64,000 nt of DNA, taken from assembly GCF_000022025.1 (NCBI RefSeq), contig NC_011886.1, positions 124,001-188,000 on the forward strand, read 5' to 3'. Below the pieces are notes generated by a model that saw nothing but the letters and a program-made list of their open reading frames with translations, did not search any database and had not been told where the DNA came from. Both the position numbers and the translations under genes were made by a program. This DNA comes from Pseudarthrobacter chlorophenolicus A6 (GTDB taxonomy: Bacteria > Actinomycetota > Actinomycetes > Actinomycetales > Micrococcaceae). Position 1 is the stretch's first letter; the number at the start of each line of letters is the position of its first letter. Below, in pieces: positions 45,201 to 53,038 of this stretch.

Positions 45201-45920
45201 ATGAGTCCATCTCCGCGTGAGCAGGCGAACGCTGCTGTCCTGGAATTCCTGTCGCAACGCGATTGGTCGACGCAGACGCCGGCCAAGAAGCGGATCCTCC
45301 TGACTTTCCTTCGGCTTGCTGCCGCGAATGGTTACAACTCAGTGAGCATGCGTACGTTGGGCCGCGAGTTGGGGGTCAGGGCGCCTAGTCTGTACTCAAG
45401 TTTTCCGCAGGGCAAGGACCAGATTACAGCCGATTCACTCCTTTGGTTCACCCATGGATTCGCTCAGGAGCTCCTCGAGCGGGTCCAAGGTATTCAGTGC
45501 GCGGATGACTACTGGGCGGCACTTGTCCGTTTCCATGTCACCCAGCAAATCGGTAGCCCCGAGCCGGATCTCTGGAATCTGCTAGTTGCCTCAGACAAGG
45601 TGGCGGGGTTCTTGGGCGAGGGCCTGCGTGAAGAGTTGGCCTGTTGGCAAGGCCTCCACGAGGCGATGTATGCCGCAGCGGCCGAAGAGATGGGACTTGC
45701 TGTCACGCGGCAAGCCATTCAAGCAATCTTTGCGCTCTTGGACCGCGCCGCCCACTGGTCTGCGTGGGACGGCACAGCGGCGCAGCTGGAAAATCTGGCA
45801 GACCGCGGGGTGGCACTTTCCCGTTCCTTGCTCGTGGTCAGTGCCGGAAGCGGCCCCGGCACCTGGCCTGAGCTGTCCCAACATGGCACAACACCCTTGA
45901 TTGCCCCGTCGATACTGTAA
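45201..45920 (+). CDS. TetR family transcriptional regulator (copy 2)
   Basis: 239 residues. The HTH region ILLTFLRLAAANGYNSVSMRTLG and VRAPSLYSSFPQGKDQI aligns clearly with copy 1 at 13582-14229, as do the WNLLVASDKVAGFL and LHEAMYAAA segments. ATG 45201 is chosen; the longer open frame from 45129 would run over the operator. The C terminus is about 24 residues longer than copy 1, and the last 15 (LSQHGTTPLIAPSIL) are encoded by the promoter of the downstream permease. It ends 31 bases before that permease, so it may control it directly. Confidence 0.9.
   Translation: MSPSPREQANAAVLEFLSQRDWSTQTPAKKRILLTFLRLAAANGYNSVSMRTLGRELGVRAPSLYSSFPQGKDQITADSLLWFTHGFAQELLERVQGIQCADDYWAALVRFHVTQQIGSPEPDLWNLLVASDKVAGFLGEGLREELACWQGLHEAMYAAAAEEMGLAVTRQAIQAIFALLDRAAHWSAWDGTAAQLENLADRGVALSRSLLVVSAGSGPGTWPELSQHGTTPLIAPSIL
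45874..45890. promoter_or_regulatory. island palindrome before permease 2
   Basis: TGTCCCAACATGGCACA lies within the end of the TetR copy 2 gene, 78 bases before the permease ATG, at the same position as the site before permease 1. Farther down, CGTCGATA and GAGGATTACATG are also shared. Confidence 0.6.
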
Positions 45921-45951
45921 TTCGAAACTCAACATAAGTGATGAGGATTAC

Positions 45952-47415
45952 ATGAATAACACCACCATCGACGCACTAAAGGTGTCTCGTCAGACGCAGG
46001 AGAACCGGCTCAGCGGCAACATGGGAGTGGGTGAACTCGTCATGAACGTGCTCGCTTTTTCCTCACCCCTGGCCACGGTGGCAGGTACCCTTCCGGTCCT
46101 GCTCATGTTCAGTGGGCAGACAGCGCCGGCCATCTATCTGCTCGTCACGCTCATGCTGCTGATCTTCTCCGTGGGATTCGTCAAGATGAGCCGCAGCGTC
46201 CAAGGCCCTGGTGGATTCTATTCCTTTGTCACCGCGGGACTCGGCAAGCCCGCGGGCCTGGGAGGCGCTTTCCTTGCGCTGTTCGGCTATATCTTCATTG
46301 GCTTCTTCGCGCCGTCTTTCTTCGGCGTGACGCTCCAGGGCTTCGTGGTCAACACTCTGGGTGGGCCAGACATCCCTTGGTACTGGTATGCGCTGGCCAT
46401 TACGGCTGTCACCACGCTGCTGGCCTACAACCGAATCGATCTTTCGGCCAAGCTGCTCACCATCGTCATGCTGCTTGAAGTGGCCGTCGTTGTCGTCTTC
46501 GATGTGGCGTCCTTCTCGGCCAACGGACTGGGAGCGATGCAAGGTGCGGGCTTCGCGCTTCCTTCGATTACCGACGCCACGTTGGGCCTGGCACTGTTGT
46601 TCGCTGTTGGAAACTTTTTCGGGTTTGAAGCAACAGTCATTTACAGGGACGAGGTCAAGGACCCGGATAAGACCATCCCGCGGGCAACGTACCTGGCAGT
46701 TGTAGGCATCGGACTCTTCTATGCAATGGCAGCCTGGGCCTTCATCGCCTTCTTTGGCGCGGACAAAATCCAGGCCGAGGCAGGGAACAATACGGTGAAT
46801 CTCTTCAATGACGCGCTCGTGGGCCTTGTGGGAAGGATCTTTGCTGATATCGCCGTCATCATGCTCATCACGTCGGTGCTGGCGTGCATGCTCTCCATCC
46901 AGAACATCGCCGCAAGGTACAGCTTTGCCCTTGCCTCAGACCACGCCCTTCCCCGATTCCTGGGCCGAGTGCATCCCAAGCACAAATCGCCGTACGCTTC
47001 GGCACTGGCCGTGGGCACCATATGGGCGGCGGCGACGGCGCTCTTCAGCCTCCTGGGTGTTGCTCCGGAGGCTCTGTATCCCATAGCAAGTGGCAGCGGC
47101 ACATTCGCCGTACTGCTGTTGATGTTCATCACCAGCTTTGCGGTCCTGGTGTACTTTGCCCGCCGCCGCAGCTTCGAGCCGGAATCCGTTTGGAAGACAG
47201 TGGTTGCACCCGTCATCAGTGTTTTGTTCCTTGGTGCCATTACTTGCCTGGCCATTGCCAACTATCCAGAACTGATCGGCGGATCGGCGATCCTGACCCT
47301 GATCTTCATGACGTTTACTTTCGCGCTCTTTTTTGGCGGCATCATTTATGCACTTTTCCTTCGCGCTAATCGCCCAGAAGTTTACGCCCGCCTGGGCCGC
47401 CAGAAAATCGACTGA
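45952..47415 (+). CDS. APC superfamily amino acid permease (copy 2)
   Basis: 487 residues, about 12 membrane helices, and very similar to the permease at 35311 along its whole length (NMGVGELVMNVLAFSSPL, KMSRSVQGPGGFYSFVTAGL, FFGFEATVIYRDEVKDPDKT, ASGSGTFAVLLLMFITSFAV). ATG 45952 follows GATGAGGATTAC. The duplication includes the promoter, as set out for the palindrome at 45874. Differences are mainly in loops and in the third and seventh helices, so the two copies may take related but different substrates. Confidence 0.9.
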   Translation: MNNTTIDALKVSRQTQENRLSGNMGVGELVMNVLAFSSPLATVAGTLPVLLMFSGQTAPAIYLLVTLMLLIFSVGFVKMSRSVQGPGGFYSFVTAGLGKPAGLGGAFLALFGYIFIGFFAPSFFGVTLQGFVVNTLGGPDIPWYWYALAITAVTTLLAYNRIDLSAKLLTIVMLLEVAVVVVFDVASFSANGLGAMQGAGFALPSITDATLGLALLFAVGNFFGFEATVIYRDEVKDPDKTIPRATYLAVVGIGLFYAMAAWAFIAFFGADKIQAEAGNNTVNLFNDALVGLVGRIFADIAVIMLITSVLACMLSIQNIAARYSFALASDHALPRFLGRVHPKHKSPYASALAVGTIWAAATALFSLLGVAPEALYPIASGSGTFAVLLLMFITSFAVLVYFARRRSFEPESVWKTVVAPVISVLFLGAITCLAIANYPELIGGSAILTLIFMTFTFALFFGGIIYALFLRANRPEVYARLGRQKID

Positions 47416-47812
47416 GCTGGCAGTGCGGCAACATGGGTCGCACTCCGGGCCCCCGGCGACGACCTCTCGCTGGGCCGCCACTCCTTGTCGACCTGTTGTC
47501 CGATTGCCCGGCCGTACTTAGCCGCGCCCATTTATGTGAAGGCTGCTTCTGCGATACCCGCTCCGACGGCGGGTCGGAACATGAAGGCGTACCGTCACCG
47601 TCAATGGGAGGCAGGGCACCTGCAAGCAGAGAGACAAGCGACCTCTGTAGCGAGCGATTCGCGGGTGGCCCAGAGAGGAAACTCTCCGCAGCCAGCGGAG
47701 TAAGGCGATGGGGCCAAAGGCTGCAATTCAACCCCATGTATCTAGCCGGATCCACAAAGCAATTGTCGAGGCAAAAGAGCCTGCCCGGCCACAACACCAA
47801 TCGAGAGGCAAC
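47416..47812. other. intergenic stretch, no gene seen
   Basis: About 400 bases between permease 2 and a possible small gene. The open frame 47433-47951 is Arg/Pro/Ser-rich with no motif and looks like a shadow. I found no convincing riboswitch or terminator. Confidence 0.4.
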
Positions 47813-48064
47813 ATGTCGAAGCAAACATCGGCCCGGGACTCCTCGTCCGCCACCACCCGGGCAGTTACAGGTGTGCACGCTCCGGAAAGTGGCTGGTGGC
47901 GGCCAGAAGACGACCCTCAACCCTTCCGCTACATCCAGAAAGGCAGCCTGATGCCAAGCCTGGAAGGAAAGCGGACACAATGGCTGCTCGAGCTTCCTTT
48001 GCCTCCTTCTAGGCGCGCAGACCTCCGCACGCTACCTGCCATCAGCAACGAACGACGTTCGTAG
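47813..48064 (+). CDS. possible small hypothetical protein, 83 aa
   Basis: ATG 47813 follows GAGAGGCAAC. The middle part GWWRPEDDPQPFRYIQKGSL looks like a structured aromatic-rich segment, while both ends are polar and disordered. There is no membrane helix. I do not recognise it and it has no conserved neighbour, so it could also be a chance frame. Confidence 0.35.
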   Translation: MSKQTSARDSSSATTRAVTGVHAPESGWWRPEDDPQPFRYIQKGSLMPSLEGKRTQWLLELPLPPSRRADLRTLPAISNERRS

Positions 48065-48255
48065 CGACCGCTCTGGGCTCGCGCGCTTGACCCACTTTTT
48101 AGAAACGTAACACCGGGGGCCGCAATCAGCCGGGACCCTAGTTGGCAACGACATTTTTTGCGTTGAGCATTTATCCGATGTCGCCGGCGGCCACTGCACC
48201 GTCGTCTTCCGCCATGGCATAGAGGAAGTGTTTGTCATTGTCCGAGGCGCTCGAA

Positions 48256-48334
48256 AGGGGAAACCGCCCGCTTTTCCGGGCTCTCCCCCAGCATTTTCGA
48301 ACCGCCGATAACGGACGTTCTGTAAAGCTAAGCC
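48256..48334 (+). repeat. dispersed repeat, left copy
   Basis: A ~75-base segment including CTCTCCCCCAGCATTTTCG, CGCCGATAA and TTCTGTAAAGCT has a diverged copy in the same orientation at 58796-58876. The two copies enclose the envelope module. It may be a remnant end of a mobile element or a recombination site. Confidence 0.55.
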
Positions 48335-48404
48335 TGTTCGCCTGCTGGGTTCTGAGGAATGACGGTTTCTCATGAAGTGCAGCTGCGGGGATCGTTAGCA
48401 CAAG

Positions 48405-48437
48405 GGAAGCCCGCCGATGGGGGACCGGCGGGCTTCC
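48405..48437. terminator. hairpin between the island and the envelope module
   Basis: GGAAGCCCGCCG at 48405-48416 pairs with CGGCGGGCTTCC at 48426-48437. There is no T-run. It could act as a terminator in either direction. Confidence 0.4.
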
Positions 48438-48853
48438 GCAGCTGACAGTACCCGGCGTTTGCCGCAATATCGACTGGATAATCCCGAGGTATGTGCGCCC
48501 ATGGGCGGGGCCAGTCTGCGGGCGGCAGAAGCCACATCGGTCGCTGCCATGGGTTGAACTCCTCAGATGCGGCTCGGTCCGAGGCGTTGCTCAATGGTGT
48601 GTTGTCGCTGATGATGGGCAGTGGGCTCCTCTTCGTCCTTGTTGTTGGGGGGAGGACGAAACTGTCTTCCTTGGGGGAGTTGCTTGGGGTGGGGCTGGCT
48701 TTGGTCTCAGCACTCCGAAAGCCAGCACCCACTACAGCTCCAGACCGGGGAAGGCCGCCGTCGTGTCGCCGGCTCCCGAAGCGCAGGGCGACATGGGCAA
48801 GGCGTGCGCCTTTAGGATGGGAGTGAAACCGCAGGTCAACAGGGGGTAACGCT
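48438..48853. other. upstream region of the GH26-like gene
   Basis: About 400 bases. Open frames here are G/S/P-rich shadows with no ribosome site or motif. AGGGGG precedes the TTG start of the hydrolase. No other element is clear. Confidence 0.4.
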
Positions 48854-50128
48854 TTGCCTGACGATGATTCCGGGCAGGAAACCGGTCAGAAAGAGTCTTT
48901 TGGTTCCGGGATCAGGGGCTGGGTTCTGCCGGTGGCCGCCGCGGTTGTGGCCGCCGGGTTCGGTGGGGTAAGCATCTCGAACGGATTGGCCGACCGTGAC
49001 CGCGCGAACCAGGAAGCGGCGGCGAGCCAGAGCGCGGCAGCAGTCCCGGTCTGCCAGGTGGTCGACCGCAAGGACCTGATCCCGGCCTCGGGTGCCTTGT
49101 TCGGGGTGAACCTGAACTTGGACGCCAAACCGTTATCCCGGTACGCCGCCGATCTCGGGCGCAAACCCGCGGTGAGCGTCTCGTTCGCGGACTTCCCCTA
49201 CACGGGCGCGGAGAAGGCGCACCTGCAGGCGGCCGCTGCGCAGATCCGGGACGACGGGCACATGATGCTGCTGACTTTGGAACCCAAACAGGGCCTGGCC
49301 GCGGTCACCGCGGATGTCATCGACGAGCTCGTGCAGGACCTGGTGTCGATCAATAACCAGGGCGTCCCGGTAATCGTGCGTTTTGCCCATGAGATGAATG
49401 GGTCCTGGTATCCCTGGTCGCAGCAGCCCGTCGAGTACAAGGCGGTGTTTACCCGGGTCGCGGACGCCGTCCATTCCCGGGCGCCGGGGTCGGCGATGAT
49501 GTGGGCGCCGAATTATGGCGGCGGGTACCCGTTCGCGGGTGGTCAGTTCGAGGCCAAACCCGGGTCCGCGGACTTCGCTGCCCTGGACACGGATGGGGAC
49601 GGTGTCCTGACGATGGCCGATGATTCCTACGCCCCGTACTACCCGGGGGACGAGGCGGTGGACTGGGTTGGGATGTCCTTGTATCACTGGGGTGCCAAGT
49701 ATCCGTGGGGTGAGAACGAACTCCCGGAGGCGAACAAGTTTGCTGACCAGCTCACCGGCAACTACATCGGCGCCAACGGCGACGACAGCCTGCTGACGGA
49801 CTTTTACCACGTGTACGGGGCCGACCACGGTAAGCCCGTGGCCATCCCGGAAACCGCAGCCTTGTACAACCCGGCGGCAGGCGGCGCTTCCGAGGCGGAC
49901 ATTAAACGGGGGTGGTGGGAGCAGGTCTTCGGTCCCGAAACCCACGCCGCGTTCCCGGACCTAAAAATGGTCAATTGGTTCGAATGGGACAAGAACGAGG
50001 TCGAGGTCAACGGCCGGGTCGACTGGACCGTCACCAACACCCCTGCCATCCGTGACGCATTCACCGCTGCCCTGCCGGACTGGCTCGAGTACGGGACCGG
50101 GACGGCCTGCCGCCCGGCCGGAACATGA
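48854..50128 (+). CDS. membrane-anchored GH26-like glycoside hydrolase
   Basis: 424 residues. One N-terminal helix (WVLPVAAAVVAAGFGGVSIS, residues 24-43) anchors or exports it. The catalytic domain shows the GH26 acid/base motif VRFAHEMNGSWYPW near 178 and a likely nucleophile Glu in PVAIPETAALYN near 335. Between them is an EF-hand-like loop DTDGDGVLTMADD near 240, which should bind calcium. GH26 members cut beta-mannans and related beta-glycans. TTG 48854 has AGGGGG upstream. It overlaps in context with the downstream histidine kinase gene. Confidence 0.85.
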   Translation: MPDDDSGQETGQKESFGSGIRGWVLPVAAAVVAAGFGGVSISNGLADRDRANQEAAASQSAAAVPVCQVVDRKDLIPASGALFGVNLNLDAKPLSRYAADLGRKPAVSVSFADFPYTGAEKAHLQAAAAQIRDDGHMMLLTLEPKQGLAAVTADVIDELVQDLVSINNQGVPVIVRFAHEMNGSWYPWSQQPVEYKAVFTRVADAVHSRAPGSAMMWAPNYGGGYPFAGGQFEAKPGSADFAALDTDGDGVLTMADDSYAPYYPGDEAVDWVGMSLYHWGAKYPWGENELPEANKFADQLTGNYIGANGDDSLLTDFYHVYGADHGKPVAIPETAALYNPAAGGASEADIKRGWWEQVFGPETHAAFPDLKMVNWFEWDKNEVEVNGRVDWTVTNTPAIRDAFTAALPDWLEYGTGTACRPAGT

Positions 50129-50183
50129 GCCCCTTTCGCAGGCCAGCCCTCCGGCCGGGCCTGCCGTGTCGGGCGGTCCTGCC

Positions 50184-51398
50184 GTGAGCGTGGATGCCCT
50201 GGTCCGGGATGCTGTCCTGGCCAGGACAGGGCTGCCGACTCCCGGGCCCGACGGGAAGCTGGCCGTACCCGCGCCGTCGGAGCGGTTGCAGAACCTGGTG
50301 GAACTGGCACGGACGGTCTGTCAGCAGCCCGTGACGGCGATCAACATCATTACCGCTGACCTGCAGTATCAGGTGGCGGCCGTGGGGATGGAACCGTACC
50401 TGTGTTCCCGGGAGGACTCGATGTGCGCGGTCAGTTTCCTCGGCGGCCGGCCGACGGTCGTTGAGGACGCCTCCCTGGACCCCCGCTACAGCGGCAACCC
50501 GTATGTGGATGGGCGACGCGGGGCGGTGAGGTTTTACGCCTCCATTCCTTTGGTCGCTGAGGACGGGTTCGTCCTGGGGACGCTGTGCGCGGGGGCTCGG
50601 GAACCGGGCCGGCTCAGTGACAGGCAGCGGCACGGGTTGGAGATCCTCGCGGCCGAGATCGTCGATGTCCTGCACCTGGAGCGCCGTGCACGACAGCTCT
50701 CTGACGCGTTGGGGGAGGCCCGGCGTGCCAACGCGCTCCTGGCCGAGTTCGCCGGGCGGATCAGCCACGACCTGCGCAACCCGTTGACGTCCGTGCTCGG
50801 CTACGTCGAGCTGGGCCAGATGTCCGACGGAGCGGCCTCGGACCCGGACCTCGCAGGGTATCTTGAGGTCGCGGCCGGGTCGGGCCAGCGGATGCTGTCC
50901 ATGATCGAGGACGTCCTGTCTTACGCCACCACCGGCGGGGACCTCCGCCCGGCCCGGGTGTCCCTGAAAGACCTCGTCCAGGACGTGGTCCAGGATCTGG
51001 CCGCCAGCCTGGAAGTGTCAGGCGCCGCCGTGGACGCCGGCGATCTGATCTTCACCGCGGATGCGGGACAGATGCGGGTGCTCCTGCAGAACCTGATCCA
51101 CAACGCGGTCACTTACTCCCGGCCCGGCATTGCCCCGGTTGTCCGTGTGACCGGGCACGTCTCGGAGGGCGGGGTGACGCTGCGGGTGATTGATAACGGC
51201 AAGGGCATCAGCGAGCCCGACCGGGACCGTGTCCTGGACCCGCTGGTCCGGCTCCACCGTGACGGAGACCCGCCAGGGACGGGGCTTGGCCTGGCGACCT
51301 GCGCGAGGATCGCCAGCGCTGCAGGAGGGCGCCTGGAGATCGGTCCCGTCCCGGGCGAAGGGACCATGATCAGCATCCACCTGCAGCAAGAATCCTGA
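50184..51398 (+). CDS. GAF-domain sensor histidine kinase
   Basis: 404 residues from GTG 50184; GTG 50166 is an alternative start. An N-terminal GAF domain (VTAINIITADLQYQVAAVGME; SREDSMCAVSF; RFYASIPLVAEDGFVLGTLC) precedes the kinase core: H box AGRISHDLRNPLTSVLGY, N box LLQNLIHNAVTYS, G1 VIDNGKGIS and G2 GTGLGLATC. No membrane helix is present, so it is a cytoplasmic sensor. No response regulator gene is adjacent, which makes it an orphan kinase. It lies 55 bases after the hydrolase gene on the same strand. Confidence 0.85.
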   Translation: MSVDALVRDAVLARTGLPTPGPDGKLAVPAPSERLQNLVELARTVCQQPVTAINIITADLQYQVAAVGMEPYLCSREDSMCAVSFLGGRPTVVEDASLDPRYSGNPYVDGRRGAVRFYASIPLVAEDGFVLGTLCAGAREPGRLSDRQRHGLEILAAEIVDVLHLERRARQLSDALGEARRANALLAEFAGRISHDLRNPLTSVLGYVELGQMSDGAASDPDLAGYLEVAAGSGQRMLSMIEDVLSYATTGGDLRPARVSLKDLVQDVVQDLAASLEVSGAAVDAGDLIFTADAGQMRVLLQNLIHNAVTYSRPGIAPVVRVTGHVSEGGVTLRVIDNGKGISEPDRDRVLDPLVRLHRDGDPPGTGLGLATCARIASAAGGRLEIGPVPGEGTMISIHLQQES

Positions 51399-51602
51399 CC
51401 CTGCGGCTCTCCCGCTGACGGCCGGTGGGAGCCTATGATCCGTGTCCTTCGGAGATTTATCGCGTCGTCTTCGGCTGCTCGGAGCGCGCCAGCACTGGGA
51501 TCAGCGCCGGCGGAAAAGGGTGAAAAAGGTTTCTGCACGGCGCTCGATCCGGGTCCGCATCGGTGTGTGGATGGGGTGTGGGCGCTTCCGGGGCGAGGGT
51601 GG

Positions 51603-52238
51603 TTAGTGGTGTTCGACCCAGCAGGCCAGGATGGTGGTGGAGAGCTGGTAGGCCAAGGCGTTGCGGGTGACCGCGTCGGGTCCGATGGTGGCGGGCAGGT
51701 CTGAGGCGTCGACGGTGAGGATGAAGCTGTCTTTTTGGAACACGGCAGTCCCGTCGGCGGTTTCGTAGGCGGGGAACCCGAGGTTGGCCAGCCCCTGGAT
51801 GGGTGTGGCGTTTTTGGCGAGTGCCTGCCCGGCGTTGAAGTAGGTCAGGGCCTGGGCCTGGTCGGGGGCTTCCTGCACGGCGATGTTCAATGCCCCGTCG
51901 GTGAGGTGGTAGGTGCAGGTGAAGGTGCTGTCGGCCCAGCTGTTGACGGTGTGGGGGTCCTGTTGGAGGTGGAGGATGGCGGTGAGCCGGTCCATAGGCT
52001 GGTCACCGCACACCATTTTCGCTGCCTCGCTGGGCCCGTCGGGGGTCTTCCGCGGGGCTGACGCGGCAGCGTGGTGATGACCGCCGGCGGTGGCCTGTGG
52101 GGTGGCGGCTGCCGATGCCGTGGGCGATCCCTTGCCGGGTCCGGGTGCGGCGGTTGGTGATCCGGCCGGTCCGGCGCAGCCGGCCAGAAGCAGGGACGAG
52201 AGCAGCAACGAGACCAGCGGGGCAGTTCGGGGTGTCAT
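51603..52238 (-). CDS. secreted lipoprotein of unknown function
   Basis: 211 residues. Signal peptide with lipobox LLLAGC near 16-21, then a Pro/Ala/Ser-rich and His-rich linker (GGHHHAAASAPRK), then a globular part with paired Cys residues (KMVCGDQPMD; STFTCTYHL; TILACWVEHH). It resembles DUF3558-type actinobacterial lipoproteins only in general layout. It is the third gene of a minus-strand run after the sortase, which suggests a cell-surface role. Confidence 0.75.
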   Translation of the reverse strand: MTPRTAPLVSLLLSSLLLAGCAGPAGSPTAAPGPGKGSPTASAAATPQATAGGHHHAAASAPRKTPDGPSEAAKMVCGDQPMDRLTAILHLQQDPHTVNSWADSTFTCTYHLTDGALNIAVQEAPDQAQALTYFNAGQALAKNATPIQGLANLGFPAYETADGTAVFQKDSFILTVDASDLPATIGPDAVTRNALAYQLSTTILACWVEHH

Positions 52239-52307
52239 GGTGTTTCCGTCCTGCCGCTGGTTTCCGGTGCGGCTTCGATAAGCCCGGCCCGCGGGCCGGG
52301 GGTGTGG

Positions 52308-53015
52308 TCAGGTGGTGAGTTTGGCGTAGATGACGTAGTTGTCGTCGAACAGTCCGGTGGCGGGGTCGTAGCCGTCGCAGGTGACCAGCCGCAGTTCGGC
52401 GCCGGGGGTGTTGCCGTAGACCTCCAAGGTGGGGAAGCTGTCCTTCCCGTACACTGCGCCGCGGTCAACGGTGAACATCGCGGTGCTGCCGTCCGCCCGC
52501 GACACCTTGAGCTGGTCGCCTGGTGCGAGTTTGCGAAGACCGGCGAAGACACCTTGGTGGCCGCCGAGGGCGTTGACATGGCCGAGCAGAACTGCGGGGC
52601 CGCGTTCGCCCGGGGTGGGGGATCCGTCGTACCAGCTGGCCGGCGCACCGTTCCCTGTGTCCTGGGGGACCTCGAGTGATCCGTTCTCCCGCAGGCCCAG
52701 GTGCAGCAGGTTCGTCACGACACCGATTGAGGGTATTTCCAGCGTGACCGGTTCGGACCGGGACAGGACCGGGAGCTTTTCAGCCGATGCCGGGGCGGGA
52801 GCCGAGGCTGGGGCTGACGGCGAAACGGTGGCCGGAGTGGTGCTGGTGCCGGATGTTGCCGGGGCCGCCGCGGAGGCTGTGGCCTGCGGGGCGGCAGTGT
52901 TGGAGGGTGGTGTGGTTCCGCCGCACCCGGTCAGGGTGAGCAGGAACAGGAGCAGGAGCCCGGCCGCCGTGGAGGCCCCAAGACCCCCACGGTGGCCGGA
53001 TGTGGTGCGTGTCAA
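52308..53015 (-). CDS. sortase (class E/F-like)
   Basis: 235 residues. N-terminal membrane or lipoprotein segment with LTLTGC near 26-31, a long Ala/Ser/Pro linker, then the sortase beta-barrel: IPSIGVVTNLLHLGL, the catalytic His in AVLLGHVNALGG, and the catalytic Cys in LRLVTCDGYDP. Sortases attach proteins with a C-terminal sorting signal to the cell wall. I see no Arg after the Cys (TCDGYDPATG to the end LFDDNYVIYAKLTT), although the family normally needs one. The CHRD protein gene just upstream (24-base gap) has a sorting-signal-like tail and is the likely substrate. Confidence 0.85.
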   Translation of the reverse strand: MTRTTSGHRGGLGASTAAGLLLLFLLTLTGCGGTTPPSNTAAPQATASAAAPATSGTSTTPATVSPSAPASAPAPASAEKLPVLSRSEPVTLEIPSIGVVTNLLHLGLRENGSLEVPQDTGNGAPASWYDGSPTPGERGPAVLLGHVNALGGHQGVFAGLRKLAPGDQLKVSRADGSTAMFTVDRGAVYGKDSFPTLEVYGNTPGAELRLVTCDGYDPATGLFDDNYVIYAKLTT

Positions 53016-53038
53016 CGCAGCAGACCTGGCCGCGGTGC

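Noticed and set aside
47440..47810. Possible riboswitch upstream of the 83-residue frame
   Set aside because: I could not match the segment to the conserved core of any riboswitch class that I know.
47433..47951. 172-residue open frame after permease 2
   Set aside because: Arg/Pro/Ser-rich with no structure-like segment and no ribosome site; overlaps a slightly better small frame at 47813.
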